DNA of 64,000 nucleotides from Cystobasidiopsis lactophilus (lineage: Eukaryota; Basidiomycota; Agaricostilbomycetes; Agaricostilbales; Chionosphaeraceae), in NCBI GenBank assembly GCA_001599975.1, contig BCIO01000003.1, positions 1,364,001 to 1,428,000 on the forward strand. Reading direction: 5' to 3'. Numbering within the stretch: the stretch's first letter is position 1; every line of letters starts with the position of its first letter. The notes under the pieces are model-generated. The model worked only from the letters and a program-made list of their open reading frames with translations. It was not told where the DNA came from and made no database searches. This document shows positions 1 to 9,574 of the stretch, piece after piece. The translations under genes were made by a program, and so were the position numbers.

Positions 1-73
1 CGTTTGTCGAACCTCTTTCACCAAAAGGCTTCAACAAAATTTCTGAAGGTCGCCCTGTTACCGCCCATTGTCA

Positions 74-1612
74 ATGCGGCGCAACTCTCTGCTGCAAGTG
101 GCGCGATGCACCTGCTCCTCGTCAAAACAAGCGGTCGCCGCGCTGTCCACCTCAGCCCGAGCGGCCCCTGCCTTCACTAAACCAGATCTCGTCCCTCCAA
201 AACGACCTGGCTTGCGACCCGCCCAGCTAGAGCCCATCTACAACCTCCTCGCCGCACCTCCCACCCCAGCCTACGCAGCCCTCGCGCATCGAATAGCGGG
301 CCTGGAAAACTTGGACCTCAAACTGGTCGAGCAATGCTGCTGTTGCCCATCTTTTTGGCAGGACCTGGTCGGCCGCGCGGACCAGGTTGCGCAATGGAAG
401 ACGGTGCGCTCGGTGACAAATTTTCTGGACGAGGGGAAGCTGGACAACAGGCGGCTGGCCGCGCTGGGGAACGATTTGCTGGGCCTGTTTGCGTTGGAAT
501 GGCTAGAACGCAGGTACCCGCACCTACCCACAGAGTGCGTTCCCTTCCTCTTCACTTTACTATGCAGCTGGTTTATAGGGAATCGCCACGGGTGCAGAGC
601 ACTAAAAGCGGCCACCAGCATGTATGTTGGAACACTGTCGTGTGCCGACGTCGCACGGTCTTGGGGCATCACATCCGGCGCCGCAACCCGCCCAAAATTG
701 CCAACGGGAGCACCAGGGCGGCCGACGAGGGGAGTCGAAGAAGGGAGAAAGCCGGGCGTCGGAACTTTGCGGTGGGCTCGCCAGGTGAGGCTCCCTTTTC
801 GTTTCGTGGACTCTCTTTTCTGACTTCTTTGTCAATCAGCCTCCGGCAAAAGCTTCGTTCAAATCTGAGGCGCAAGAACTGGACGGCAACAGCTTCCAAT
901 CTGCCATGGCAGTCGCGGCACGGGCTTTTGTCGGAGCCGTCCACCAGAGCCAAGTGAGGCTTTTGACCTTTTCAGCTTCACCCAGAGCTGATGATCTTTG
1001 CTTTCCGGACCCCACAGGGCTTTGCAGCTGCTCGCAACTTTGTGCATACGCATTTCCTCACACGCCAAGCAGACATTGCCTCTTTGCTCCGATTTGCCAA
1101 CCCGAAAACGGTCCTCTTCAAGACTCTGACCAAATACAATCTCGGCGACCCTGTGTTCAGGTATGCTGTGCTTCTGACGGCCCTTCGTGCCGCTGATTTT
1201 AAGAACGCTTTGCAGACTTGTCAAAGAAACTGGTCGCTTGTCCCATGCCCCTCTCTTCGTCGTGGCCATCTATACCCCCACAGAACACAAGCTCGGCGAA
1301 GCGATGGGCTCCTCCATCAAGATGGCCGAGCACCGAGCGGCGGAAGACGCCCTGCGCCGCATCTACCTCTCCCCCTCTTCTTTCCCCTTCACGACCTCTT
1401 CCTCCACGTCCGAATCTATCACGCTACAGCTTCCCTCCGACACGGTCTGCGATCCTCATGCCACATGGGACCTCGAGGGCCGAGAGTGGGCATTGGGAGA
1501 CGACGAAGTGGACTGGGAGTCGGCAGGCGGCGGAGGGCGAACGCTCAATGCGCCGCCACGGAAACCATGGGCAGAGAAGGACAGGGTAGATTCACTGAGG
1601 TGGAAGGCATGA
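74..1612 (+). CDS. MRPL3: Mitochondrial large-subunit ribosomal protein mL44 (MRPL3-type, RNase III-like fold)
   Basis: Predicted mitoribosome structural protein of about 430 residues, derived from an RNase III fold without nuclease function in this family. The Ser/Arg-rich N-terminus looks like a mitochondrial presequence. The block 'VTNFLDEGKLDNRRLAALG' and the following 'LGLFALEWLERRYP' are typical of mL44. The last exons carry a double-stranded-RNA-binding-like region with 'MAEHRAAEDALRR'. Four introns restore the frame: about 535-597, 785-839, 954-1017 and 1161-1215. Removing the first joins LPTE to ALKAA, as in homologues. An ATG at 74 is the first usable start. It is the first of two mitoribosomal genes in the window; bL21m is at 61.8 kb. 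I am confident of the family. Confidence 0.9.
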
Positions 1613-1688
1613 AACTAGAAATCAACGCATACACTGCTCTTTCCCTCTCCAGTTCCGCATCGCCTGTTTGAGGAAACGAACTCCTGGC

Positions 1689-2841
1689 CTAGTAGCCGCC
1701 CGCGAACGAGAAGATGTCATGGAGAATCTTGAGGGGCGGCATTTGAAGCACGCGGTGAATTTTCATGCCCTTCAGTAGATTGCCGTTGCACACCAGACTC
1801 CGAAGAGGCTGGAGATGGGCCGAATCTGAGGCGCGTTCCAGCCTGCTGAAGTCTAGGTAGTGCGACAGTGGCGTCAAGAAGGCGTTGTCGATGCCTCGGC
1901 GTTGCGGCCAATACTCTGAATGAGAAAGGAGGCCCCTATATCCCGTCATTTCTTGGACATTTTTGTAGTTCTTGCCGGGGCCATCTGTTTCGAAAGCTCA
2001 TTAGGGACCTTTATAAACCTTGTAACAAGACATACTGCGCAGTCTGTGCTCAATGTCTTTATGCAGCACCAATAGAGCGAGCAGGCGCTCATATACACTA
2101 TAGCCGAGGTCGTGCCGTAACAGGCCATGCTTGTGCTGCAACAGCACGCGGACCATCTGCCGGCAGATAATCCGGCTCTCCTCTACGAGTTCCTTGACGT
2201 GAGGCTCTTCGAGGGCCGCTTCGGTCTGACAACGAAGTGAGCCACAACCCGAAAGGGAAGCTGCAAGTCCCACGAACCGTGTGGAAGGTCTGGGGCGAGG
2301 GGCGCTCCACGCAGAACTCTTTCTCCAGAGATTCCTCAATGAGAGGCTGCAACTTTGCCGCTACGGTGCTGGGGTCCAAAGCTTCTTGGAAGAGGACGGG
2401 GAGGTTCTGCTTGATTCGTGGCTGAAATACGAACTGGTCCAGAGCGCCCCAATAGTCAGAGCGATAAGATGAGAAGGTCCCCGCTGTACAAAGCCAGAGC
2501 CAAAGTCGACTCAGTCGATCCTTTAGAACGGCTTCAGTGCGAGTTTCCATCCATGTCGAGACATTTGCCACTGACCCATTCCGAACCGGTCCCAGCGTTT
2601 GGATCAGCCCAGTCGTGCAAGGCCAGGGCAAAGTCCAAGCCACGTCTATGCATTAGGTCATGAGAATCGGTCCCCGAGCATTTATAGAGCTCTGTAAGCC
2701 GGCGATCGACGACATCTGTTAATTCTGTTGCTTTCTTGGGGGGTTGAGCTGTCTGCCAACAACGATGATATTCAGAGTCGCCTTTTCGACTACAAGGATA
2801 TCACAGACGGGAGCTGCTTGTATGACATCGGTGCCAGTCAT
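1689..2841 (-). CDS. Orphan protein, multi-exon, no recognised domain
   Basis: I do not recognise this protein. A consistent minus-strand model of about 350 residues starts at the ATG at 2841 and ends at the TAG at 1689. It needs at least four short introns, around 2745-2790, 2555-2610, 2230-2285 and 1985-2030. Each restores an open frame with sensible GT and AG ends. The middle is helical and charged, for example 'VKELVEESRIICRQMVRVLL'. The C-terminal exon runs from 'EMTGYRGLLSHSEYW' to 'ILHDIFSFAGGY'. No signal peptide or membrane segment is evident. It converges on the mL44 gene, with only about 75 bases between stop codons. That several independent splice events all keep coding potential argues that the gene is real. 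Confidence 0.6.
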
Positions 2842-3469
2842 GGTTGGTTGTAACGGTAAAAGCTCTGGCAAGACTGCAAAGAGAGAAAGAAGGCGCCAGA
2901 ATAGGTACTGCAGTGGCGATGAATCGAGTCCCAATGCCTGCATTGGAGACCAATCTTACGAGACCTCGCCATTGAAAAGCACATAGACCAGGGATACTGC
3001 CGGGATACGGCAGCACTCAACCCAGTTCGCAACAATCCCAACTCGCCAATCGCCACCTGCACAGCCTCCAAACGCATTCGCCACTATTGGACAGAACAGA
3101 ACGGTAACATCGTCTATTCAAGGCTCGGGCAACCTAGGGGGCATGGGAGGAACCCGCTGTGTCCGCATCGCAAGCAAGAGATGAACCTGGCAGATGGGCA
3201 AGCTGCTTAGATTTTCTAACTTGGCCCAATGTGAGAACAAGGACACGCAGACAGACGCGAAGGCGCTTGCAATCGGCCTAGAGTCAGAGGGGCTGCTCTA
3301 TTAGCATCCGGGCAGGTCGACGAGTGAGCTCAACAGGTTGTCCTCACTCGATCACTCGCATCACTGTCTTCGCTTCTGGGCTCGCGTCCTTGAAGTGATT
3401 GGGCTCTGTGGCGCGTTTGGAGTGACCAGCAATGCTTCGCAGCGGCCGGCTATAACGAGAGAACACGCT
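2842..3469. other. Intergenic stretch, no gene seen
   Basis: About 630 bases between the divergently transcribed orphan gene and the acidic orphan at 3470. Only short overlapping frames are present. It probably holds the two promoters and 5' untranslated regions. Confidence 0.5.
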
Positions 3470-4006
3470 ATGTTGTCGGCTTGTTTGCCCTGGCGCTCGT
3501 CGAAGCGCATCGCACTGGAGGGAGACGCCGACGACGACGCCCTCAGTCTGCACAGCAACTGGGCAACCGGAGGACCTGAAGGGCAGAAGAACATCAAGAT
3601 CAGTTGGCTGGACTATGGCCGGTCATTGTTTCCGTGTGGAGGAGGCGGCAGGATTGCGTTGGATGATGCGGACGATCAGGAGTGGGCTGGCCACCAAGAG
3701 GACGAGCAGGATGCAGAGGAGCTGGCCACCAACGTCTTCATTGATCCCTCAGCCTATGCGGCGGCCTCCTCACCCCTTCCGGCGACCGACCAAACCCCTG
3801 TTCCTGCTGACCAGGAGGATGAAGACGAAGAGGAAATGGCAGACTTCGACGCCTCCCACTTCATGAAACGCCGGAGTAGCACGCGCAGGTCTCAGCAGCA
3901 CTCGTCCGAGGGCAGCTCCACCACCATGTCCCGCTCGTCAAACGCCCGCTCCCATCTCTCCTCTGCACCCACCACGCTCTCTTCAGACTCACCTGACGAC
4001 ATCTAG
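3470..4006 (+). CDS. Acidic orphan protein with an open frame continuing past its UAG stop
   Basis: No family is recognised. The ATG at 3470 opens 178 codons to a TAG at 4004-4006. The protein has an N-terminal 'RIALEGDADDDALSLHSNW' block, a second related 'RIALDDADDQEW' block, a run of Asp/Glu, then a Ser/Thr/Arg-rich tail around 'FDASHFMKRRSSTRRS'. The same frame stays open after the TAG for about 37 more codons (to 4120), with GC-rich third positions and a Lys/Arg-rich helical sequence containing 'AQAKAARKLAKQKRKRERE'. I could not find a frame-keeping intron whose acceptor uses this TAG. The mature C-terminus is therefore uncertain. Confidence 0.5.
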   Translation: MLSACLPWRSSKRIALEGDADDDALSLHSNWATGGPEGQKNIKISWLDYGRSLFPCGGGGRIALDDADDQEWAGHQEDEQDAEELATNVFIDPSAYAAASSPLPATDQTPVPADQEDEDEEEMADFDASHFMKRRSSTRRSQQHSSEGSSTTMSRSSNARSHLSSAPTTLSSDSPDDI

Positions 4007-4120
4007 AATGCCACGATGTCGCTCGAGGATGCCCAAGCCAAGGCCGCGAGGAAGCTGGCCAAGCAGAAGAGGAAGAGGGAGCGCGAACTCTTGAAGCAGT
4101 CGCTGTCTTCGGCTTCGTGA

Positions 4121-4645
4121 TAATCGCACGTCCTTCTGTTCATTCTATATCAGCTTTGTGGGTCGTTCTTAAAACGGCAATGAACTCCGCGCTGACCTAT
4201 GTGCAGGCAGCCTTTTGCTGTCGTCCCAGCCGTGCTCGCAATACCCCCGGCCCGTCGTCTATCACCTCGCATGTCTATACCATCTTGATGCCACTTTTGC
4301 TTTCGTCCTGCAGTTTTGTAGCAAGCGGGAGCCGCCAGATCACAGAGTCGACGTCCAGCTCATGATCAACGCCACCACCGCTTCCTCAAGAGCTTTCCGG
4401 GTCTGGCTTTGTCTGGGCGCTGGCTTTTGTACTAGTCTCTGAAGCAATCAGCTGCCTAATGTCCTGCACACTACCCATAACTGGGATGATGTCGATGCTC
4501 TCAAAATCGCGTTGCGCTTTGTCGCGTCTTTCCCGGACCGCCAATCCCTGAGGCTCCCTTCCGCTGTCTTGCTCGTGTCCTGAAGCATTGTTTAAGGCTT
4601 TCTCTACCGACACCGCCTTTGTTTCAAGGGTGAAGGGGCGGGAGG
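4121..4645. other. Intergenic stretch, no gene seen
   Basis: About 525 bases between the acidic orphan and the MYND gene. There are short frames on both strands without domain content or GC-rich third positions. It is likely 3' UTR plus the promoter of the MYND gene. Confidence 0.45.
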
Positions 4646-5541
4646 ATGGCCACACACTGCAAAGTCTTTTTTACCGTCTTTGGCCAGTCGGACGAGTACG
4701 AGGGGCTGGCAGTCGAAGCCAAATGGCCAATTTCTACTTCCGATCGGGCCTCAGACCAAGCGGCCGAAGCCTATAAGAAAGCCGTCGTGTCTGCCTTTCA
4801 ATTCGAGCTCAAGCATGCTGTCTCGTGGCTCTGCTTCGGGGGTTGCGGAAAACATGCACAAGAGTTGTTGCATTGCTCGAGTCATCACTTGAATAATGGT
4901 AGGCCGGAGACCGCTGTCGTTGTGAGTTCTGTCTACATATGTGGCTTCCGAAACTTCTGCGGTGCTGACCCCTTTATTTCTTCATTGAGGACTATGCGTT
5001 TGCTCTCTGCCGCGTGGACTCCCTGTGCAGGGCCTATGTGTATGCGTACCAAGAGCAAGCTAGAAAGGAAGGCCTTTGGCCCGCAAAGGACGAAAACTGG
5101 GTACCGCCGGACATGAAACTGCTCGGCCAATCGCCTTGGCCGAGAACTGCGTCCTGCTCAAGGTGCCACATCAAGGAAGAGGAGCTTTGGGCTGTCGGCC
5201 AAGAGCTGAAACGCTGTGGACGGTATGCAACCTCTTCCGCTTTTGCCTAACATGCTGAGAACCTAAGCGAACGGCGCGACAGCTGTCATTTGATTCGCTA
5301 CTGCGACGCAGATTGTCAGAAGACGGACTATCCAAGGCACAAATTCCAGTGCAAGGCGGTGAGTAGAAGGCTTCACGGCCTTGCTTTGCTCCCTCTCATG
5401 CAGTCACTTCAGATCGTCAAGATCAATTTCGAGAAATGCGAGTCCCAGGAAGCTCAACAGCAGCTGCGGGAGAGGGTTCAGGTAGATATGGTGATGGCGA
5501 CTGCCATCGCGGCTGCCCAGATGTTGGAAGGAGGGCATTGA
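4646..5541 (+). CDS. MYND-type zinc-finger protein
   Basis: Protein of about 240 residues with a C-terminal MYND finger, a Zn2+-binding protein-interaction module. The Cys/His ladder is assembled over exons: 'CSRCHIKEEELW', then 'LKRCGRCHLIRYCDADC', then 'YPRHKFQCK'. It gives the full C-x2-C, C-x2-C, C-x3-C, H-x3-C pattern. The N-terminal part has its own Cys/His-rich stretch, 'CFGGCGKHAQELLHCSSHH'. Introns lie at about 4922-4989, 5223-5282 and 5359-5403; the second falls inside the finger and joins G-R to C-H. The ATG at 4646 is favoured because the frame is coding from there. Fungal proteins of this layout are mostly uncharacterised, so no pathway is assigned. A second MYND gene lies at 30.2-31.7 kb. 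Confidence 0.8.
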
Positions 5542-6001
5542 TGAGCCGCGTGGCGGCTTTGACTTGGGCGAGAGGTAGGCTAGGGGCCACAAGTACTTGT
5601 TTTTCAGCTAGACTCAGGCTCTGGTGCATGACTTACAAACCGTCCTCTCTCTCTGGGTCTGGTGCGAGAAAAAGAGATGTGGCAAGATCTGGTGGCGGCG
5701 TCCTCTTGAAAGTGAAGTTGGAGCGCATCGATCAGCTCGCAGCTCTCAGATCTGAATACTCGTCTGCTCGTACTGCGGCTTTTCCGTATAGTTTCGTGGT
5801 AGCCAGCTGCCCCGCGACCGCAAGAAGTGACCGCGCCACTCCTGCCAGTGGACTTCCTTTCCCGCCGGGTTCGCTGCTGCCGTTGCCTTCCGTTCAATAT
5901 GCCTTTTGCTCTCTCTCTCCCGCTTGCTGTGACATCTAAGCTGTGCCTGGCGAGTCAATCGTCCCTCTCCTTGCTCTCCGGTGCCCATCTGCCAACGCAA
6001 A
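5542..6001. other. Intergenic stretch, no gene seen
   Basis: About 460 bases between two plus-strand genes. The last 130 bases are pyrimidine-rich on the plus strand, as is common just upstream of fungal start codons. No open frame shows domain content. Confidence 0.45.
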
Positions 6002-7249
6002 ATGACCATCTCAACTGATCCCAAAGCGCCGCTGGTCGTCGTCGTCGGATCCACTGGCATTCAAGGCGGAGTGTGTTGAAACTTCTGACCACGGTCGACT
6101 GAGTGCTGAAGTGCTAGCTCGGCAGTCGGTTGTCCGAAACCTGATCTCGTCCAACATGCCCTACCGCATCCGCGGCTTGACACGAAATGCGGATAGCGAA
6201 AAAGCTCTCCAGCTCAAAAAAGAAGGTGTTCAAGTGTATGCTATCACGATTGCTGTTGGAAACGAAGAGAGCGTGTACAAGGCCTTCGAAGGGGCAGACT
6301 ATGCGTTTTCGTAGGTTTCATATGCTCTTCGCTTCACCCCCGCATCATCCAAGGTCAACAGCGTCACAAACTTCTGGGAGCACATCGATGACCTAAGAGA
6401 AGAGGCGGAGGGCAAGATCATTGTGGACGCTGCCAAGCAAGCTAAGATCCAGCTCCTGGTCTGGTCCGGCCTGCCCGACATTTCCGCCATGTCCTCAGGC
6501 AAATTGACTCATGTTGTACACTTCGACGGCAAAGGTGAGATTTTGACCGCTGTATGCCGCCGCTGCAGGCGTTGACGAGTTCCGAAGCGCGAGTCACTGC
6601 CTACGCACATGCCTCTGGTGTTCCTACGGTTGTTTGTATGGCTGGGTGGTACGCCAGCAATGCTTTGGGCTCCAATTTTACCTCGAACACATTCGGCGGC
6701 TTTCGCAAAGACGGCCAAGGCAAGTGGGTGTTCGATCCGGCGTTCGACGCTGCAACGCCACTGCCTGTCATCGACATGGACCACGACTTCGGCCTGTTCG
6801 TACGAGCTGCCATCGAAAATGAAGCGATTCTCCCTGGCACAGAGATCTATACTTGTGGCGAAATGATATCGCCGAAGGAGATGGCCACTCAATTCACGCA
6901 AGGTAAATAGCTGCGTCTCAGCTTGAGCTTGCTGCAAGATCTCAGTTCCAGAGCAACCAGTGACTGGAGAGGCTGTTGATTTCAAGCAGATCGACGGGGA
7001 AGAACTCGTTCGCCAGATGGAGGCCTTCACTGGCCACCAATACCCCGAAGTCGTCCGCCTTGACCTGATCGAAGTGTGCATTTACTGCAAAGATTATGGA
7101 TGTGAGTTTGATTTGAACATTGCTTGCTGACCCAAATTGAAGTTCTGGCAGATTATGGGCCGGGCAAGAACCCGCCAGAGTTTCATAGATATCTGGCTCG
7201 CGCTCCGCGAACTTGGAAGGATTACGTTAAGAATCGTCTAGGATTGTAA
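6002..7249 (+). CDS. NmrA-like NAD(P)-binding Rossmann protein
   Basis: Member of the NmrA-like atypical short-chain dehydrogenase family of redox sensors and isoflavone-reductase-like proteins. The N-terminus has the glycine-rich dinucleotide motif 'VVVVGSTGIQGG', followed after an intron by 'SVVRNLISSNMPYRIRGLTR'. Later come 'GADYAFSVTNFWEHIDD' and the central 'VTAYAHASGVPTVV', where the usual Tyr/Lys catalytic pair is not obvious. The C-terminal exon ends 'TWKDYVKNRLGL'. About five introns of 40-60 bases are needed, near 6071, 6312, 6535, 6903 and 7103; each restores the family sequence. The substrate cannot be predicted. Its stop lies 43 bases from the stop of the convergent START gene. 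Confidence 0.82.
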
Positions 7250-7292
7250 TACAGCCTTCAGTAGCAGAAGGTGAAATTGTACACGCCAACTC

Positions 7293-9420
7293 TTACTTCG
7301 TTCCCAGATTGCACCGATGCAGTGCTTCCTTCATGGCCTTAGCGACCGCGTCTGCTCGTCTGAGATCCTTCTCGCCATCTGCCCACTCAACCAAGCTGAA
7401 CCTCTCTTCCTCCTCCATCGCATCAATCGCCAGAGCGGCTTGCTTGTGCGCAACCGTAAATGCTTTGGCCATCTTGGCAAGGTTGTTGACGGCCTCCGAC
7501 TGGTCCCTTGGCTTTTTACTGATGGCGATCTGCACCAGCTTGTGCGGCTCGTCGGTGAAGACGAAGAGAGTATTGCCACCTTTAACTCCCGTCAGTTTGG
7601 CAGGGTCCAGTGCTTCTTGGGCGCCAGACGGGTCATCGGACGGGGCTCCGGCTCGATTGACGGCATGCGTAGAGAAGCGTTGGCTTAGTCGCGGACGCAA
7701 AACACCGGGCTGCCGTGTGTCCTGCAATGTCGTGACTGAGGTAACCCGGGCCGGTGGCTCTTCAAAGTCTGGCTCCAGGTTCCAAGATTTGGCGCCAGTG
7801 ACGTTGACTTCGAATCTTCCCTCTGAGAAGCCGAGACCATGGAACCGAAGCCGAATGGGCTCCTCTTGGTCGACGTTCTCAGGCTTGCGCCTCACGATGA
7901 GGTTGTAAGATCCCGTGGGGTCGTCTATACCATCTAGCTTAGCTCCAAGATGCAGGAAATGCAGCACCGCTCACAGCTTTCGGAAAGGATAGAAAGGCCA
8001 GCGCGGCTGACGAGGTGAGGGGCGAAGCCATAGGTCTTGAGGAACCGGTTTAGGTGGGCGATGCAGACTGACAGGACTTTGAAATTTGGAATACAACCAT
8101 AACGATGTAGACTCACGAGGAACATGCGTCTGTCCTCGGGCAGGCTTCAGTGTATGGCGAAGCAAGCTCAGGCAAAAGCGCTCACGTTTAACTGATTGAT
8201 GAACGTGATAGGCAACTGCCCTCCCGGATTCGTTCTGAGAACAAAGGTCGCTTTGATCTGCAATGGCGACCCGGATCAGGATTTCCGCGTCGAAGGGAAG
8301 ATCAGACACTTACGCCACTCTTGAGCTTGCCAGCGCTTGGCGCCTGTCGCATGTCCTGGCTATGGAGCTCCTTGGCCCCTCTGAGCTTGCCTCTTTTCTG
8401 TAGATTCGATGTTGAGATGGTGTCAAGCAGAGACTGGGATTGCCTGTGGCCAAAGTTGGGGCGCGCTGGAGGAAACTCGATGATGCTCTTCCTCGACAAA
8501 GTCGGCAGAGTGTGGGATACTACAGAGCAACCGGTTGAGCTGTTATTGGAAAACAAGGAGCGAGAAAACACGAACGAGGTTCAAATTGCCTGGACATTGT
8601 TTTGTTGTGCGCCCTCCAAGACTTTTCCGCTTGCTCCGGCGAATCCGTCCCCTCAACAGATTCCGTTGGAGTCTCTTCTTCCTCGTCGCTTCTTGCTCGG
8701 AGGATCCATCCAGCAAGCGAGACGTCTGTCAAGGCGGTCAGGGTCATGGTTGGAGAAAGAATGGGTGCCTCTTGCACTCACGATTGCGCAAAACTTTTCC
8801 AAGCTGGATTCATACAGTTAGAATCTTTTTCTATCTCTTAATATTGAGCACTTACCGGAACGGAGGCGTCGGTTACAGAGCAACTGCAGTAAAGTCCTAC
8901 ATTGTCGGATGGCTGGGACATCGAGCACGCCTGTACCGAGTCCCGCTCGCCCACAGGAAATTGACCTTCGACAGAAGTATGGATCAAGGTGTCCGTATCA
9001 GCTGTAAAGTCAAACGCTCAGGCCCGCGCAGAATGGAAGGAAACGGAAGAGCCCACATAGGATAGCCACGACCGCCGAATGCTGGGCCTTGAAGCGCTGA
9101 TCCCAAACAGATCGAGCTCCCACGCTTGCAATGGTCGCCAGGACATCCGCAATGTGCCAACCGCCTTCTATTGTCGCTTCGCCTCTGAAGAAAGGCAAGC
9201 CCGAGTCGATAATCCCGGGCACCGTCGACTCCGGCAGGTCGAGCTCGAGATCACTTTTGGAGAAGATGGCGACTCCGCTCTGGCTGCCGTGATAGAACCA
9301 GCTCAAGCTCGACGACTGGTCGATTGAGCGTCGCCGAGAAACATCGTCTTTTCCAATGGATTCCAAAGCCCGCCAGGCCTTGGCGATTGAGTCTGAGTGC
9401 GCATGAAGCAGCTCGGGCAT
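7293..9420 (-). CDS. START-domain (lipid-binding) protein
   Basis: Predicted soluble lipid-binding protein of the START/SRPBCC superfamily. From the N-terminus: 'SSLSWFYHGSQSGVAIFSKS', 'FFRGEATIEGGWHIADVLAT', 'GARSVWDQRF', 'VEGQFPVGERDSV', 'VSLAGWIL', then 'IKATFVLRTNPGGQLPITFI'. Together these follow the START order of strands and helices. A Ser-rich insert of roughly 100 residues interrupts the domain before the last strands. The C-terminal half contains 'KTYGFAPHLVSRAGLSIL' and a tail of unknown role. At least six introns are needed, so exon ends are approximate. The ATG at 9420 is the first Met of the exon that begins the domain. It is divergent from CTF4, with 154 bases between starts. 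The ligand is unknown. Confidence 0.75.
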
Positions 9421-9574
9421 GCGTGCACAGCTCGATCTCGTTGTCAAGGGACAGACTGACCAGAAACCATCGAGGTAGGCTGCGGAATCAAGAAGGACTT
9501 GTTGTAGTTATGGTCACGCGCAAATGAAGCTGAAAATCAAAACAAACTGTTTGTCCCGCATCCTCGAGGGCAAG
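9421..9574. promoter_or_regulatory. Compact divergent promoter between START gene and CTF4
   Basis: Only 154 bases separate the two start codons, so both genes must share or overlap promoter elements. No specific motif is claimed; this is inferred from gene geometry. Confidence 0.4.
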
